NCBI RefSeq assembly: GCF_002368115.1
Contig: NZ_AP018316.1
Coordinates: 4,976,008 to 5,040,007 of the forward strand
Length of the DNA stretch: 64,000 nt
Direction of reading: 5' to 3'
Origin: Dolichospermum compactum NIES-806
Lineage (GTDB): Bacteria; Cyanobacteriota; Cyanobacteriia; Cyanobacteriales; Nostocaceae
Shown here piece after piece: positions 43,455-53,493 of the stretch. Below the pieces are notes generated by a model that was given only the letters and a program-made list of their open reading frames with translations, did not search any database and was not told where the DNA came from. The first letter of the stretch is position 1. Every line of letters begins with the position of its first letter. The position numbers and the translations under genes were made by a program.

Positions 43455-44939
43455 ATGAATAATAACAACCGCTCTCGATGGGATTTATGCAGATTCATTA
43501 AAACCCTAACGTACTTTGAAGTATTTCCGATTCTTAATTGGATTCAAAAACTATTTCCAGGTAGTTCAACAGATAATCAAGATAGACCCAAAGAAGGAGG
43601 AAATGTGGCTGTAATTCTGGTAGCTGGTGCAACAGGTGGTGTAGGTAAACGAGTTGTTAAGAAGTTAATAACACAGGGTTATAATGTGCGCTGTTTAGTT
43701 CGAGATATTGAAAAAGCGCGGCAAGTTTTGGGTGATGATATTAATTTGGTAGTTGGAGATATTACCAAACCAGAGACTTTGACAAATTTAGTTATGGCTA
43801 ATATTCAAGCTGTAATTTGTTGTACGTCAGTGCGTGTTCAACCTGTTGAGGGAGATACACCCGATAGAGCAAAATATAATCAAGGTGTGAAATTTTATCT
43901 GCCGGAAATTGTCGGAGATACACCAGAAAATGTTGAATATCAAGGTGTGAAAAATTTAGTAACAGCAGCCGCAAAATATCTGGTTGCTGCGGGTGAAAAA
44001 CCGATATTTGATTTTACGAAACCATCAGATGAAATCAAAAATATCTGGGGTGCTTTAGATGATGTGGTTATGGGAGGTGTTAGTGCTAGTAGTTTCCAAA
44101 TTAGGGAAAATATAGGAGTATTTACAGGTAATGTTTCTACGGCTAATTCTGGGGGGTTTGCTTCGGTGAGAACTAAGAATTTTTCACCTTTGCTGGATTT
44201 ATCTGGTTATCAAGGTGTGAAATTGCGGGTTAAAGGTGATGGACAACGTTATAAAATATTTTTACGCACAGAATCAACTTGGGATGGTGTTGGTTATAGC
44301 TATTCTTTTGATACTGTTGCTAATAATTGGCTAGATATTCAGATTCCTTTTACAGATTTAGTTCCCGTATTTCGTGCCAAAATTGTTAAGGACTGTCCAC
44401 CAATGGACATTAGCAAAGTTTGTTCTGTGCAATTAATGTTGAGTAAGTTTGAATATGATGGTGCTTTAAATCCTGCGTTTAATCCGGGGTTTTTCGCGCT
44501 GGAAGTTGCTTCAATTCAAGCTTATGGGGCGGAAACTTTACCTCAATTTGTATTAATCAGTTCCGCTGGGGTAACTCGTCCCGGAAGACCAGGAATTAAT
44601 TTAGATGAAGAACCACCAGCAGTGAGATTAAATGACCAATTGGGAGGAATTTTAACTTGGAAGTTGCGAGGAGAAGAAAGCCTGAAAGCTAGTGGAATTC
44701 CCTATACAATTATTAGACCTTGTGCTTTGACAGAAGCAGCAGGAGGGAAGGAGTTAATTTTTGAGCAAGGTGATAATATTAAAGGAAAAGTTAGCCGTGA
44801 TGATGTTGCGGAAATTTGTGTTCAAGCAATTAAAGAACCACAAGCTATTAATCGCACTTTTGAAGTTAAAGAAGGTGAAGCGATTGCTAATAATTTAAAT
44901 TGGACAAGGCTATTTTCTGGTTTACAGGCTGATAAATAA
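43455..44939 (+). CDS. NAD(P)-binding SDR protein with inserted CIA30 domain
   Basis: The 494-residue protein has a Rossmann start, ILVAGATGGVGKRVVKKL, interrupted after about residue 180 by a CIA30 domain (WGALDDVVMGGVSASSF, LRVKGDGQRYKIFLRTE) and resumes with VLISSAGVTRPGRPG and YTIIRPCALTEAAGG. CIA30 is named for a complex I assembly factor; cyanobacterial and plastid versions have this fused arrangement but no firm function. ATG 43455. Confidence 0.88.
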   Translation: MNNNNRSRWDLCRFIKTLTYFEVFPILNWIQKLFPGSSTDNQDRPKEGGNVAVILVAGATGGVGKRVVKKLITQGYNVRCLVRDIEKARQVLGDDINLVVGDITKPETLTNLVMANIQAVICCTSVRVQPVEGDTPDRAKYNQGVKFYLPEIVGDTPENVEYQGVKNLVTAAAKYLVAAGEKPIFDFTKPSDEIKNIWGALDDVVMGGVSASSFQIRENIGVFTGNVSTANSGGFASVRTKNFSPLLDLSGYQGVKLRVKGDGQRYKIFLRTESTWDGVGYSYSFDTVANNWLDIQIPFTDLVPVFRAKIVKDCPPMDISKVCSVQLMLSKFEYDGALNPAFNPGFFALEVASIQAYGAETLPQFVLISSAGVTRPGRPGINLDEEPPAVRLNDQLGGILTWKLRGEESLKASGIPYTIIRPCALTEAAGGKELIFEQGDNIKGKVSRDDVAEICVQAIKEPQAINRTFEVKEGEAIANNLNWTRLFSGLQADK

Positions 44940-44951
44940 AACGGTTCTAAG

Positions 44952-45036
44952 GTAGGTTGGGTGGAACGAAGTGAAACCCAACATTGGCGGTAATATGGTA
45001 AAAGTTGTTGGGTTTCCTTGCGTCAACCCAACCTAC
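44952..45036. repeat. GTAGGTTGGGT/ACCCAACCTAC inverted-repeat element
   Basis: An 85-base palindromic element with GTAGGTTGGG and CCCAACCTAC ends and inner GAAACCCAAC/GTTGGGTTTC. It is related to 7018-7116. It lies just after the SDR-CIA30 stop and could act as a terminator. Confidence 0.65.
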
Positions 45037-45147
45037 AATAAATGTTGTTTTACAGAAAGGGAACGGTAGAGCCATTTTCATTTAATAATCTTCAATAATA
45101 TGATATTGAAAAGATGGTTATCCCCAAACTTTTAAGTTTATTAGAGG

Positions 45148-45277
45148 TAAGTAAGTAAACAAAATAAAAATGAGGGGTATTGCGTTTTGTAAAATGGCTG
45201 AAACTCAATCAGAATCTCGCATTGAGACAAATTTACATACCGTTATATACCTTTAAATTTTTCTGTTCACCTACTTA
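45148..45277. repeat. Inverted-repeat element with TAAGTARGT ends
   Basis: TAAGTAAGTAAACAAAAT at the left and TTTTTCTGTTCACCTACTTA at the right form imperfect ends about 130 bases apart. The right arm (AAGTAGGTGAACAGAAAAATTTAAAGG on the minus strand) recurs at 61506-61536. It may be another MITE family. Confidence 0.45.
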
Positions 45278-45400
45278 AAATACTCCGTCTTGGTACTACC
45301 CCCTCAAAAACCTAGCACCTATTTTCCTTTTTATCAACCTCAAACCTTTGATTCATTTACGTTTTACGTTTTTTCAGCAAGACCTATTTAGACTCCAATT

Positions 45401-46219
45401 ATGACAATAAACAAAACTTTCGTTCCTGTTGCTTTAACTATTGCTGGTTCTGATAGTGGTGGGGGTGCAGGAATTCAAACTGATTTACGGACTTTTGCTT
45501 TTCACTGTGTTCACGGAACAAGTGCTATTACCTGCATTACAGCCCAAAATACTGTGGGAGTTAGTAGGGTTGATGCGATCGCTCCCCAGTCTATTATCGC
45601 TCAAATTCAGGCGGTTGTAGAGGACATTGGTGTACAGGCTGCAAAAACGGGAATGTTACTCAATCAAGAAATTATTTTCGCTGTAGCCCAGCAAATAACA
45701 GCTTATAAAATTGAGAATTTAGTGGTTGACCCTGTGATGGTATCACGCACAGGAGCGCAATTAATTGATGATGATGCGATACAAACTCTGCGGAAGAATT
45801 TAATTCCCTTAGCAGCTATTATTACCCCAAATCGCTATGAAGCGCAGATTTTAAGCGGGTTTGAAATTACTTCTTTAGCAAATATGCAAGCAGCGGCGGA
45901 AATGATCCATAGGGAATTGGGAGTTAAGGCTGTTTTAGTCAAGGGTGGGGGAATGCCGGGAAATTTGCGAGGTGTTGATGTTTGGTTTGACGGGGAACAA
46001 TTGGAGATTTTGACAACGAAACAGGTAGAGACAAAAAATACTCATGGTACAGGTTGTACTCTATCAGCGGCGATCGCTGCTAATCTAGCTTTAGGTAAAG
46101 ACCTCTGGACATCCGTGCAAATAGCCAAGGAATATGTAACAAATGCTCTTACCTATTCCTTGGATATTGGCAAAGGACAAGGACCAGTAGGACACTTTTT
46201 CCCATTATTGATAAAATAG
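45401..46219 (+). CDS. thiD: Bifunctional HMP kinase/HMP-phosphate kinase
   Basis: The 272-residue ribokinase-fold protein starts with TIAGSDSGGGAGIQTDLRTF and has the anion-hole motif NTHGTGCTLSAAIAA near the C-terminus. It phosphorylates 4-amino-5-hydroxymethyl-2-methylpyrimidine twice for thiamine synthesis. Length and motifs are normal. Confidence 0.93.
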   Translation: MTINKTFVPVALTIAGSDSGGGAGIQTDLRTFAFHCVHGTSAITCITAQNTVGVSRVDAIAPQSIIAQIQAVVEDIGVQAAKTGMLLNQEIIFAVAQQITAYKIENLVVDPVMVSRTGAQLIDDDAIQTLRKNLIPLAAIITPNRYEAQILSGFEITSLANMQAAAEMIHRELGVKAVLVKGGGMPGNLRGVDVWFDGEQLEILTTKQVETKNTHGTGCTLSAAIAANLALGKDLWTSVQIAKEYVTNALTYSLDIGKGQGPVGHFFPLLIK

Positions 46220-46437
46220 ATTTATTAAGCACTGTATTAATTAAATACAACCAGCTAATATACTAATAGTTCTAATTATTTAACCCTTCTTGTTTCTAAT
46301 TCTCAACTCCTGATATTTTTCCCCGTCTTTGCCTTTTGTGCATTTTTCTATTATTCTTGGGCATAATCTCATAAATAATTATATTCTGGTTTTGCGTACC
46401 CTTACTCTAACTACCGTATTTTGATACTAAAAATTCC

Positions 46438-47097
46438 ATGAAAACAACTACAGGATCTCACTATAGTCAACCACCTAATAGCTACCCCCCTTCTGTTCCC
46501 CTGTGCGTTTATCGAGAGTTGACAGTGGAGTTACAAGCAGTCCAATCCAAATTGGATGTTATGACCAGTCATAATCAGAAATTAGTCCAGGAAAATCAAC
46601 AACTGCGGCAAGAAATTACTAAAGTGATTCAGTCTTGCTTAGAAGTGCAAAAGCTAGTTAGTACACCATCACCCAGTTCTCCTGCACCATCTTCATCTGA
46701 TAATGAAGTTAAATATCCACCTCAACCTCAGCCAACACCTTACCATAATCACGAGGTAAAACACACGCATAAGCCAACTGTTACCGCATCATATCCGCGT
46801 CAGCAAACAAATCGTACCCGACCAAAAACAGCGCCAAAACCGACTCCTCCTCAAAATCGTCGTCAGGAGTCTGCTGCACCAAGGATGAATATAAACTTGC
46901 CAGTATCAGAAACAGTATTTATAGAAGAAGAGGAAGTTCACTATTATCCTCAATATCGGACTGAAAGTAAAGGCTTAAATGGTTGGTGGCTGATAATAAC
47001 CATTATATTTATCATGATAACTGGTTTTGCCGCTGGGTATTTAATTGTGCGCCCTTTATTCCAAAATCACACCCAACCTTCAACAATTAAAAATTGA
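46438..47097 (+). CDS. Coiled-coil, Pro-rich, C-terminal membrane-anchored protein
   Basis: The 219-residue protein has a coiled coil (about 27-70, VELQAVQSKLDVM and QENQQLRQEITKV), a Pro/Ser/Thr/His-rich middle, and a C-terminal helix (LIITIIFIMITGFAAGYLIV). It is probably tail-anchored with the bulk on the cytoplasmic side. It resembles cyanobacterial proteins of unknown function. It lies 218 bases after thiD on the same strand. Confidence 0.65.
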   Translation: MKTTTGSHYSQPPNSYPPSVPLCVYRELTVELQAVQSKLDVMTSHNQKLVQENQQLRQEITKVIQSCLEVQKLVSTPSPSSPAPSSSDNEVKYPPQPQPTPYHNHEVKHTHKPTVTASYPRQQTNRTRPKTAPKPTPPQNRRQESAAPRMNINLPVSETVFIEEEEVHYYPQYRTESKGLNGWWLIITIIFIMITGFAAGYLIVRPLFQNHTQPSTIKN

Positions 47098-47119
47098 AAA
47101 TTCATGGCAAATTAGACAT

Positions 47120-47271
47120 TAAGTAATTGGACAAAAATATTTACAGTCATTGCGAGGGAAGGGAAGCAATCGCAAAGGTTGTGATTGCTTCATTTCACTT
47201 CGTTCCATATGGCTAACGCCACGCAACGCTTACGCAATGACATTGTGTAATTAATTTTGTCTCACTACTTA
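47120..47271. mobile_element. 152-bp MITE-like inverted-repeat element, copy 2
   Basis: It starts TAAGTAATTGGACAAAAAT and ends TTTTGTCTCACTACTTA, and is the reverse-oriented sibling of 2415-2566 with exactly the same length. It lies between two convergent genes. Confidence 0.65.
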
Positions 47272-47365
47272 GGTAGCAGGTAATGTAGAGACGTTCCATG
47301 GAACGTCTCTACAAGAATTCCAGAAGATACACATTGAAGTCCTTGTCCTAGAGTATCAAGATTGA

Positions 47366-48550
47366 TTATCTATCAACAGAACCCATAATTACGTCAATAC
47401 TACCGAGAATAACCACGATATCTGCAACCTTCATTCCTCGCAGTAAATGAGGTAGAATTTGTAAGTTGTTGAAATCTGCGGCGCGGATTTTCCAACGCCA
47501 AGGGAAAACATTATTATCACCAACTAAATAAATTCCTAATTCTCCCTTACCACTTTCGACACGGGAGTAAATTTCACCCTTGGGGACTTTGAAAGTAGGA
47601 GAAACTTTTTTAGCCACGAATTGGTAATCAAAAGCATCCCATTCAGATTTTTTCCCAGCCATTAACCGCTTGGCTTCTAGGTTTTCATAAGGTCCACCAG
47701 GTAATCCTGCGATCGCTTGCCGAATAATTTTCACAGATTCGCGCATTTCTCGCATCCGTACCATGTAACGGGCAAGACAATCACCAACAGTTTCCCACTG
47801 AACATCCCAATCGAAATCATCGTAACATTCGTAGTGGTCAACTTTCCGTAAATCCCATTTTACCCCAGAAGCCCGTAACATTGGTCCAGAAAGTCCCCAG
47901 TTAATAGCCTCTTCACGGCTAATAGTTCCCAAACCTTCAATCCGGCGGCGGAAAATGGGGTTATTGGTAACTAAGCGTTCATACTCATCAACTTTGGGAA
48001 TGAAGTAGTCGCAGAAATCTAAACACTTATCTACCCAACCATAGGGTAAATCCACAGCTACACCACCAACCCGAAAATAATTGTGATTAACCATGCGGTA
48101 GCCAGTTGCAGCTTCCCACAGATCATAAATCATTTCCCGTTCCCGGAATTGGTAGAAAAAGGGTGTTTGTGCGCCCACGTCAGCTAAGAACGGACCAAAC
48201 CATAATAAGTGATTTGCAATGCGGTTTAATTCCAGCATAATCACGCGGATATAGCTGGCGCGTTTAGGTACAGTGATACCTGCTAATTTTTCCGGTGCGT
48301 TGACTGTCACCGCTTCGTTAAACATCCCCGCAGCGTAGTCCCAACGGCTGACATAGGGGACGTACATGATTGTAGTGCGGTTTTCGGCAATTTTCTCCAT
48401 TCCCCGGTGCAGGTAGCCTATAACTGGTTCACAGTCAACGACATCTTCCCCATCTAGGGTCATAATTAAGCGTAAAACACCGTGCATTGATGGGTGATGA
48501 GGACCCATATTTAGCACCATCGGTTCGGTGCGCGTTTCTATTCTACTCAT
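47366..48550 (-). CDS. ndhH: NAD(P)H-quinone oxidoreductase subunit H
   Basis: The 394-residue protein is colinear with NdhH/NuoD, with MGPHHPSMHGVLRLIMTLDGE, PVIGYLHRGMEKIAENR and ILGSIDVIMGSVDR. It is the 49-kDa-type subunit of the photosynthetic NDH-1 complex in thylakoids, for cyclic electron flow and respiration. It is encoded alone, as is usual in cyanobacteria. Confidence 0.96.
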   Translation of the reverse strand: MSRIETRTEPMVLNMGPHHPSMHGVLRLIMTLDGEDVVDCEPVIGYLHRGMEKIAENRTTIMYVPYVSRWDYAAGMFNEAVTVNAPEKLAGITVPKRASYIRVIMLELNRIANHLLWFGPFLADVGAQTPFFYQFREREMIYDLWEAATGYRMVNHNYFRVGGVAVDLPYGWVDKCLDFCDYFIPKVDEYERLVTNNPIFRRRIEGLGTISREEAINWGLSGPMLRASGVKWDLRKVDHYECYDDFDWDVQWETVGDCLARYMVRMREMRESVKIIRQAIAGLPGGPYENLEAKRLMAGKKSEWDAFDYQFVAKKVSPTFKVPKGEIYSRVESGKGELGIYLVGDNNVFPWRWKIRAADFNNLQILPHLLRGMKVADIVVILGSIDVIMGSVDR

Positions 48551-48999
48551 AGATTTGCTGTTCTCCCGTTGTGGATGTTGTAAATTGACCCGCTAAGATT
48601 AACTTGCTGCGATTGTTATTGTCTGCCAAAATTTAGCTTATAGGGATAATTTCTAGGTTATCTCTACAGGTGACGTTGGAGAGAGAATAGCAGAGTCGGT
48701 TTTGTACTTGATGTTTTATTGTGTGCAGCTACTTCAATTATTATAGGTAAGCCTGATATATAAGGGATTGAGAATCTGGATTTTTTTCATGTACCTAGGG
48801 GTGTGGGAATGGAGAGAAATCTTCGCGGTGCGGATGACTAAACTAAAATTGTATCAATGTCTTGGTGATTTTGCTGATTTTTGACCCGTAGGAAGATAGA
48901 TTTAATTTATAATTATCTTCATTAGTATCTATGGGTAAATTTTAGCTCACTCAGAGGCGCAGAGGCACAGAGGAAGAGAAACGGAGTTTTTTAAGGGGT
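48551..48999. other. Spacer between ndhH and the R-M gene
   Basis: This 449-base divergent spacer holds one copy of the CAGAGGCGCAGAGGCACAG repeat near 48953-48973. Promoters of both neighbours should lie here, but I cannot place them. Confidence 0.4.
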
Positions 49000-51900
49000 G
49001 TGATTAAATTTATGAATTATTTTCAAGTTTATTTTCAGGAAATTAATCAAGTTTATCAACAACAAAATGCCACAGAACATACATATCGCCCAGCATTAAA
49101 AAAATTAATGGAATCTTTAGATTCTCAAATTCAAGCTATTAATGAACCAAAAAGAATAGCTTGCGGTGCGCCAGATTTTGTAGTGAAAAATGGTATTTTA
49201 GAAATTGGACATATTGAAGCTAAAGATATAGGTGTTTCTCTCAAGAAAGTAGAAAAAACTGCCCAAATGGGACGTTATTTTCAGGCTTTAGGTAATTTGA
49301 TTTTAACTGATTATTTAGAATTTCGCTGGTATATTCAAGGAGAATTAAAATTATCTGCTTCTTTAGGAACTATTGATAAAAACAAAAAAATCAAAGTTGA
49401 TAAACAAGGAATACAGGAAGTTGATCAACTTTTACGGCAATTTTTATTAGCTAAAGTTCCCCAAGTGACCACACCGAAGGATTTAGCTAAACGTATGGCT
49501 AGTTTAGCCCAATTAATGAGAGATGCTATCAAAACGGCGTTAAATGATGTGGATAATGGGGGAATGTTACGTCAGCAGCTAGAGTCATTTCAACGAGTAT
49601 TAATTAAAGATTTGACGGTGGAACAGTTTGCAGATATGTACGCCCAAACTATTTGTTATGGGTTATTTGCAGCGCGGTGTAACACTGATAATGTTAATAC
49701 TTTTTCGCGGGAAACAGCAGCTTTTAAATTACCGAAAACCAACCCTTTTTTAAGGAGTATTTTTGGACAAATATCCGGACCAGATTTAGATGATAGAATT
49801 AGTTGGGCTGTGGATAATTTAGCGAATATTCTGCAACAAACGGAAATGGCAGAAATTCTCAAAGATTTTGGTAAACGTACCCGCAGAGAAGACCCTGTTG
49901 TGCATTTTTATGAGACATTTTTGGCAGAATATGATCCGAAAATGCGAGAATCAAGAGGGGTTTATTATACTCCTGAACCTGTGGTTGATTATATTGTTAA
50001 AAGTGTAGATTATATTCTCAAATATAAATTTAATATTAGTAAGGGTTTAGCAGATTCTAAAAAGATTAAAGTTCCTAATCCCAAGGGTGAGGGAACTATT
50101 GAAACCCATCAAGTTTTGATTTTAGATCCTGCGGTGGGTACGGGAACTTTTATGCACAGTGTGATTGATTTTATTTATGATAAGTTTAAATCTCAAAAAG
50201 GAATGTGGTCAAGTTATGTTAGTCAACATTTATTACCCCGATTATTTGGGTTTGAATTGTTGATGGCACCTTATACTGTAGCACACATGAAATTAGGTTT
50301 ACAGTTGCAAGAATTGGGTTATGATTTTAGTTCTGATGAACGATTAAGGATTTATTTAACTAATACATTACAAGAGGCTTTTCAAATTCCTGCTGCTGAT
50401 GGTTTTATGAACAGAATTAGAGATGAAGCAGAAGCAGCAAAGGATATAAAACAAGATGTTCCTGTGATGGTAATTTTAGGAAATCCTCCCTATTCTTATG
50501 AATCTATAAATACTGACCCTTGGATTGTGGGATTAGTTCGAGATTATTATCAAATAGATGGTAAACCTTTAGGAGAAAGAAACCCGAAAGGATTATTAGA
50601 TGATTATGTAAAGTTTATCCGTTTTGCTCAACATCGAGTTTCCGAAACCGGTTATGGTATTGTGGCTTTAATTACGAATCATGGTTATTTAGATAATCCG
50701 ACTTTTCGGGGAATGCGTCAAAATTTGATGCAAACTTTTGATGAGATTTATGTTTTAGATTTACATGGTAATAGTAAGAAAAAAGAAGTTTGTCCTGACG
50801 GTTCACCAGATAAAAATGTATTTGATATTCAGCAAGGTGTAGCAATTAGTATTTTTATTAAATATGAACATAGTCAGCAAAAATTAGCAACGGTTTATCA
50901 TGCTGATTTATGGGGTATGAGAGAGGTTTATGAAAATAAAGAATTAGTTGGGGGTAAATATCATTGGTTAGCAGAAAATGATATTAGTTCAACTGATTGG
51001 AAAATTGTCAAACCTGAAGCTAAATTTTATTTATTTAACCCTCAAAATACCAGTTTATCATCCGAGTATGAACAAGGATGGAAAGTTATTGATATAATGC
51101 TAGTGAATGCTGCTGGTATAAAAACCCATAGAGATCATTTTGCTATTGATTTTGATGAAGAAAGCATTACTCAAAAATTTAGAGAAATGCGAGAAACTAA
51201 TTTATCTAAAGAAGACTATAGCAATAAATATAATATTCATGATCATCAAAATTGGCGATTAGATAAAGTCCGTCAATTAATTCGCTTAGATAATCAATGG
51301 ACAGAGAAAATAATTAGTTGTTTATATCGCCCTTTCGATTGGCGTTAATGTTATTATAGTGATCTAATAATGGATAGACCTAGACGAGAATTACTTGATC
51401 ATGTTTTTAGAAAAGATAACTTATGTTTAGGTTTAGGTCGTCAAGGAATTGCTGTAAATGATCCTATCTGGTCTTTGGTATCAGTTGCAAATCAACCTAT
51501 TGATACTAATATTTTTAGAAGAGGTGGAGTTAATATTTTCCCTCTTTACCTTTACCCAACAGATACCCCAACTTTATTTGATTCTATCCCAACTAATACA
51601 CCTGGAGGACGTAAACCGAATTTATCTCCAGAATTTATTATTGAATTTTCCCAAAAACTAGATTTAGAATTTATGTTTGATGGAAAAGGAGATAAAAATA
51701 AAACCTTTAGACCAGAGGATATTTTTAATTACATTTATGCTATCTTTCATTCTCCTAACTACCGTCAACGCTACGCCGAATTTTTAAAGATTGATTTTCC
51801 TCGTGTTCCTTTAACTTCCAATGCTGCGCTTTTTTGGGAATTAGTTACCAAAGGTGATAAATTAGTTAAATACCATTTAATGAAAGCAATAGGAACAGGA

Positions 51901-52287
51901 ATTTCTAATTATCCTATTCCTGGTTCTGATCTTGTCGAAAAAGTTAAATATAATGAAAATCATCAACAAATTTGGATAAATTCCGAACAGTATTTTGATC
52001 AAATTTCCTCGCAAATTTGGAATTTTTATATTGGAGGTTATCAAGTCTGTCAAAAATGGCTAAAAGACAGAAAAGGGAGACAATTGAATTTTGATGATAT
52101 TAGTCATTATCAAAATATTATTTCTATAATATCAGAGACTATTAAGATTATGGAAAATATTGATCAAATAATTGAAGAATATGGCGGTTTTCCGTTAGAA
52201 TTTAAACCCTTACATTCTTATGGTTTTACAATTCTTAAGGAATCCGGGGATCACTCAAAAGTGAGAATCGCGGATTATACGGATTAA
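49000..52287 (+). pseudogene. Type IIG/ISP-like restriction-modification enzyme split by an in-frame TAA
   Basis: Two frames, 49000-51348 and 51370-52287, are in the same phase, with TAA at 51346-51348 between CCTTTCGATTGGCGT (PFDWR) and YYSDLIMDRPRRELL. A tyrosine codon there would give one protein of about 1,095 residues. The N-terminus has a PD-ExK-like nuclease pattern (APDFVVKNG...IEAKD), then a SAM site DPAVGTGTFMHSVIDF and the adenine-methylase motif LGNPPYS. Such single-chain enzymes both cut and methylate at N6 of adenine. No helicase domain is seen. The target-recognition half is in the downstream piece, so the enzyme is probably inactive unless the stop is read through. Start GTG 49000 or ATG 49012. 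Confidence 0.85.
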
Positions 52288-52371
52288 AAGATGGCGCGGA
52301 TTAGGTTGTTTGCTATGATAAAAGTTACTAAAATCTGTGAAATCAGCGCAATCCGTCTAATCCGTGATTCT
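52264..52371. repeat. Inverted repeat at the R-M gene 3' end
   Basis: The 22 bases at 52264-52285 (AGAATCGCGGATTATACGGA...) match the inverse of 52350-52371 with two mismatches. The left arm encodes the last residues of the R-M frame (VRIADYTD), so the end of that frame derives from a dispersed repeat. It may serve as a terminator before rsmH. Confidence 0.6.
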
Positions 52372-52432
52372 GACCTTTTTCCCGTTTTATCAACGCCAAA
52401 CTTGCTTCTTAATTTTTAGTATCAATAAATTA

Positions 52433-53338
52433 ATGATGAAATCAGATTCACAAACCCCCATAGATTTAGAAGAAGTTACATTTTCCCATATTCCTGTTCT
52501 CAGTCAAGAAGTGATTACAGGTTTAAATATTCAACCTGGTGGAAATTATTTAGATTTAACCGTTGGTGGTGGTGGTCACAGTCGGTTAATATTAGAAACT
52601 GCTGAAGATGTGAAAGTTACCGCAGTTGACCAAGATGAAGATGCTTTAAATGCAGCAAAAGAGAATCTAACAGAATTTGGAAATAGAGTCAAATTTATTC
52701 ATAGCAACTTTGCTAATTACCAATTTCCAGAAAATACCTATCATGGAATTTTAGCCGATTTGGGAGTAAGTTCCTATCATTTAGATAACCCAGAACGGGG
52801 TTTTAGTTTTAGAAATACTGCTAATTTAGATATGCGAATGAACCAGCAACAATCCCTCACTGCTGGAGATATTATCAATGAATGGGACGAACAAGAATTA
52901 GCAGATATTTTCTTTAAATATGGTGAAGAGAGACTTTCTCGCAGAATAGCCAGAAGAATAGTTGAAAAACGCCCATTTAACACTACCACAGAATTAGCCA
53001 ATGCGATCGCCTATTCCGTCCCTCCTAAATATCGTCATGGGAGAATTCACCCCGCAACCCGTGTTTTTCAAGCTTTGCGAATTGCTGTCAATGACGAATT
53101 AAAAGTCCTAGAAACCTTAATAGAAAAAGCACCTAACGCGCTAATTCCTGAAGGAAGAATAGCTATTATCAGTTTTCACAGTTTAGAAGACAGACCGGTG
53201 AAACATGGCTTGAGAAATTCCCCCTCCTTGCGAATATTGACAAAAAAACCCATAATTGCCACAGAAGAAGAAATTAAAGAAAACCCCCGTTCCCGTTCTG
53301 CTAAATTGAGAATAGCAGAAAAGAAAAATACAGATTAG
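52433..53338 (+). CDS. rsmH: 16S rRNA (cytosine1402-N4)-methyltransferase
   Basis: The protein has the RsmH/MraW blocks FSHIPVLSQEVITGL, YLDLTVGGGGHSRLIL, ILADLGVSSYHLDNPERGFSF and HPATRVFQALRIAVNDEL. It methylates C1402 of 16S rRNA at the decoding site. ATG at 52433 (or the next ATG, 52436) gives the family start; the frame is open to 52364, but those codons overlap the repeat. About 301 residues. Confidence 0.93.
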   Translation: MMKSDSQTPIDLEEVTFSHIPVLSQEVITGLNIQPGGNYLDLTVGGGGHSRLILETAEDVKVTAVDQDEDALNAAKENLTEFGNRVKFIHSNFANYQFPENTYHGILADLGVSSYHLDNPERGFSFRNTANLDMRMNQQQSLTAGDIINEWDEQELADIFFKYGEERLSRRIARRIVEKRPFNTTTELANAIAYSVPPKYRHGRIHPATRVFQALRIAVNDELKVLETLIEKAPNALIPEGRIAIISFHSLEDRPVKHGLRNSPSLRILTKKPIIATEEEIKENPRSRSAKLRIAEKKNTD

Positions 53339-53350
53339 ACATAAAAATAT

Positions 53351-53423
53351 GGACGGTATTGGACTCGAACCAACGACCCCATCGATGTCAACGATGTACT
53401 CTAACCACCTGAGCTAACCGTCC
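53351..53423 (-). tRNA. tRNA-Val (GAC)
   Basis: Reading the minus strand, the 73-base sequence folds into a cloverleaf: acceptor GGACGGT/ACCGTCC, a D-arm with AGCTCAGGTGG, anticodon stem CATCG/CGATG around the loop TTGACAT (anticodon GAC), and T-arm GTTGG-TTCGAGT-CCAAT. CCA is not encoded. It lies between rsmH and the PSII S4 gene. Confidence 0.95.
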
Positions 53424-53493
53424 GTAGTCAACACAGACTAATAATCTATCATATAAAATATAATTTGTCAACCACTAAAACCAAAATTATATC

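Larger units (their letters stand above)
44940..45400. other. Repeat-filled spacer before thiD
   Basis: The spacer holds the two inverted-repeat elements above. I looked for a TPP riboswitch upstream of thiD and found no THI-box pattern. No gene is seen. Confidence 0.5.

Noticed and set aside
45277..45400. TPP riboswitch before thiD
   Set aside because: No THI-box wording or matching stems could be seen.
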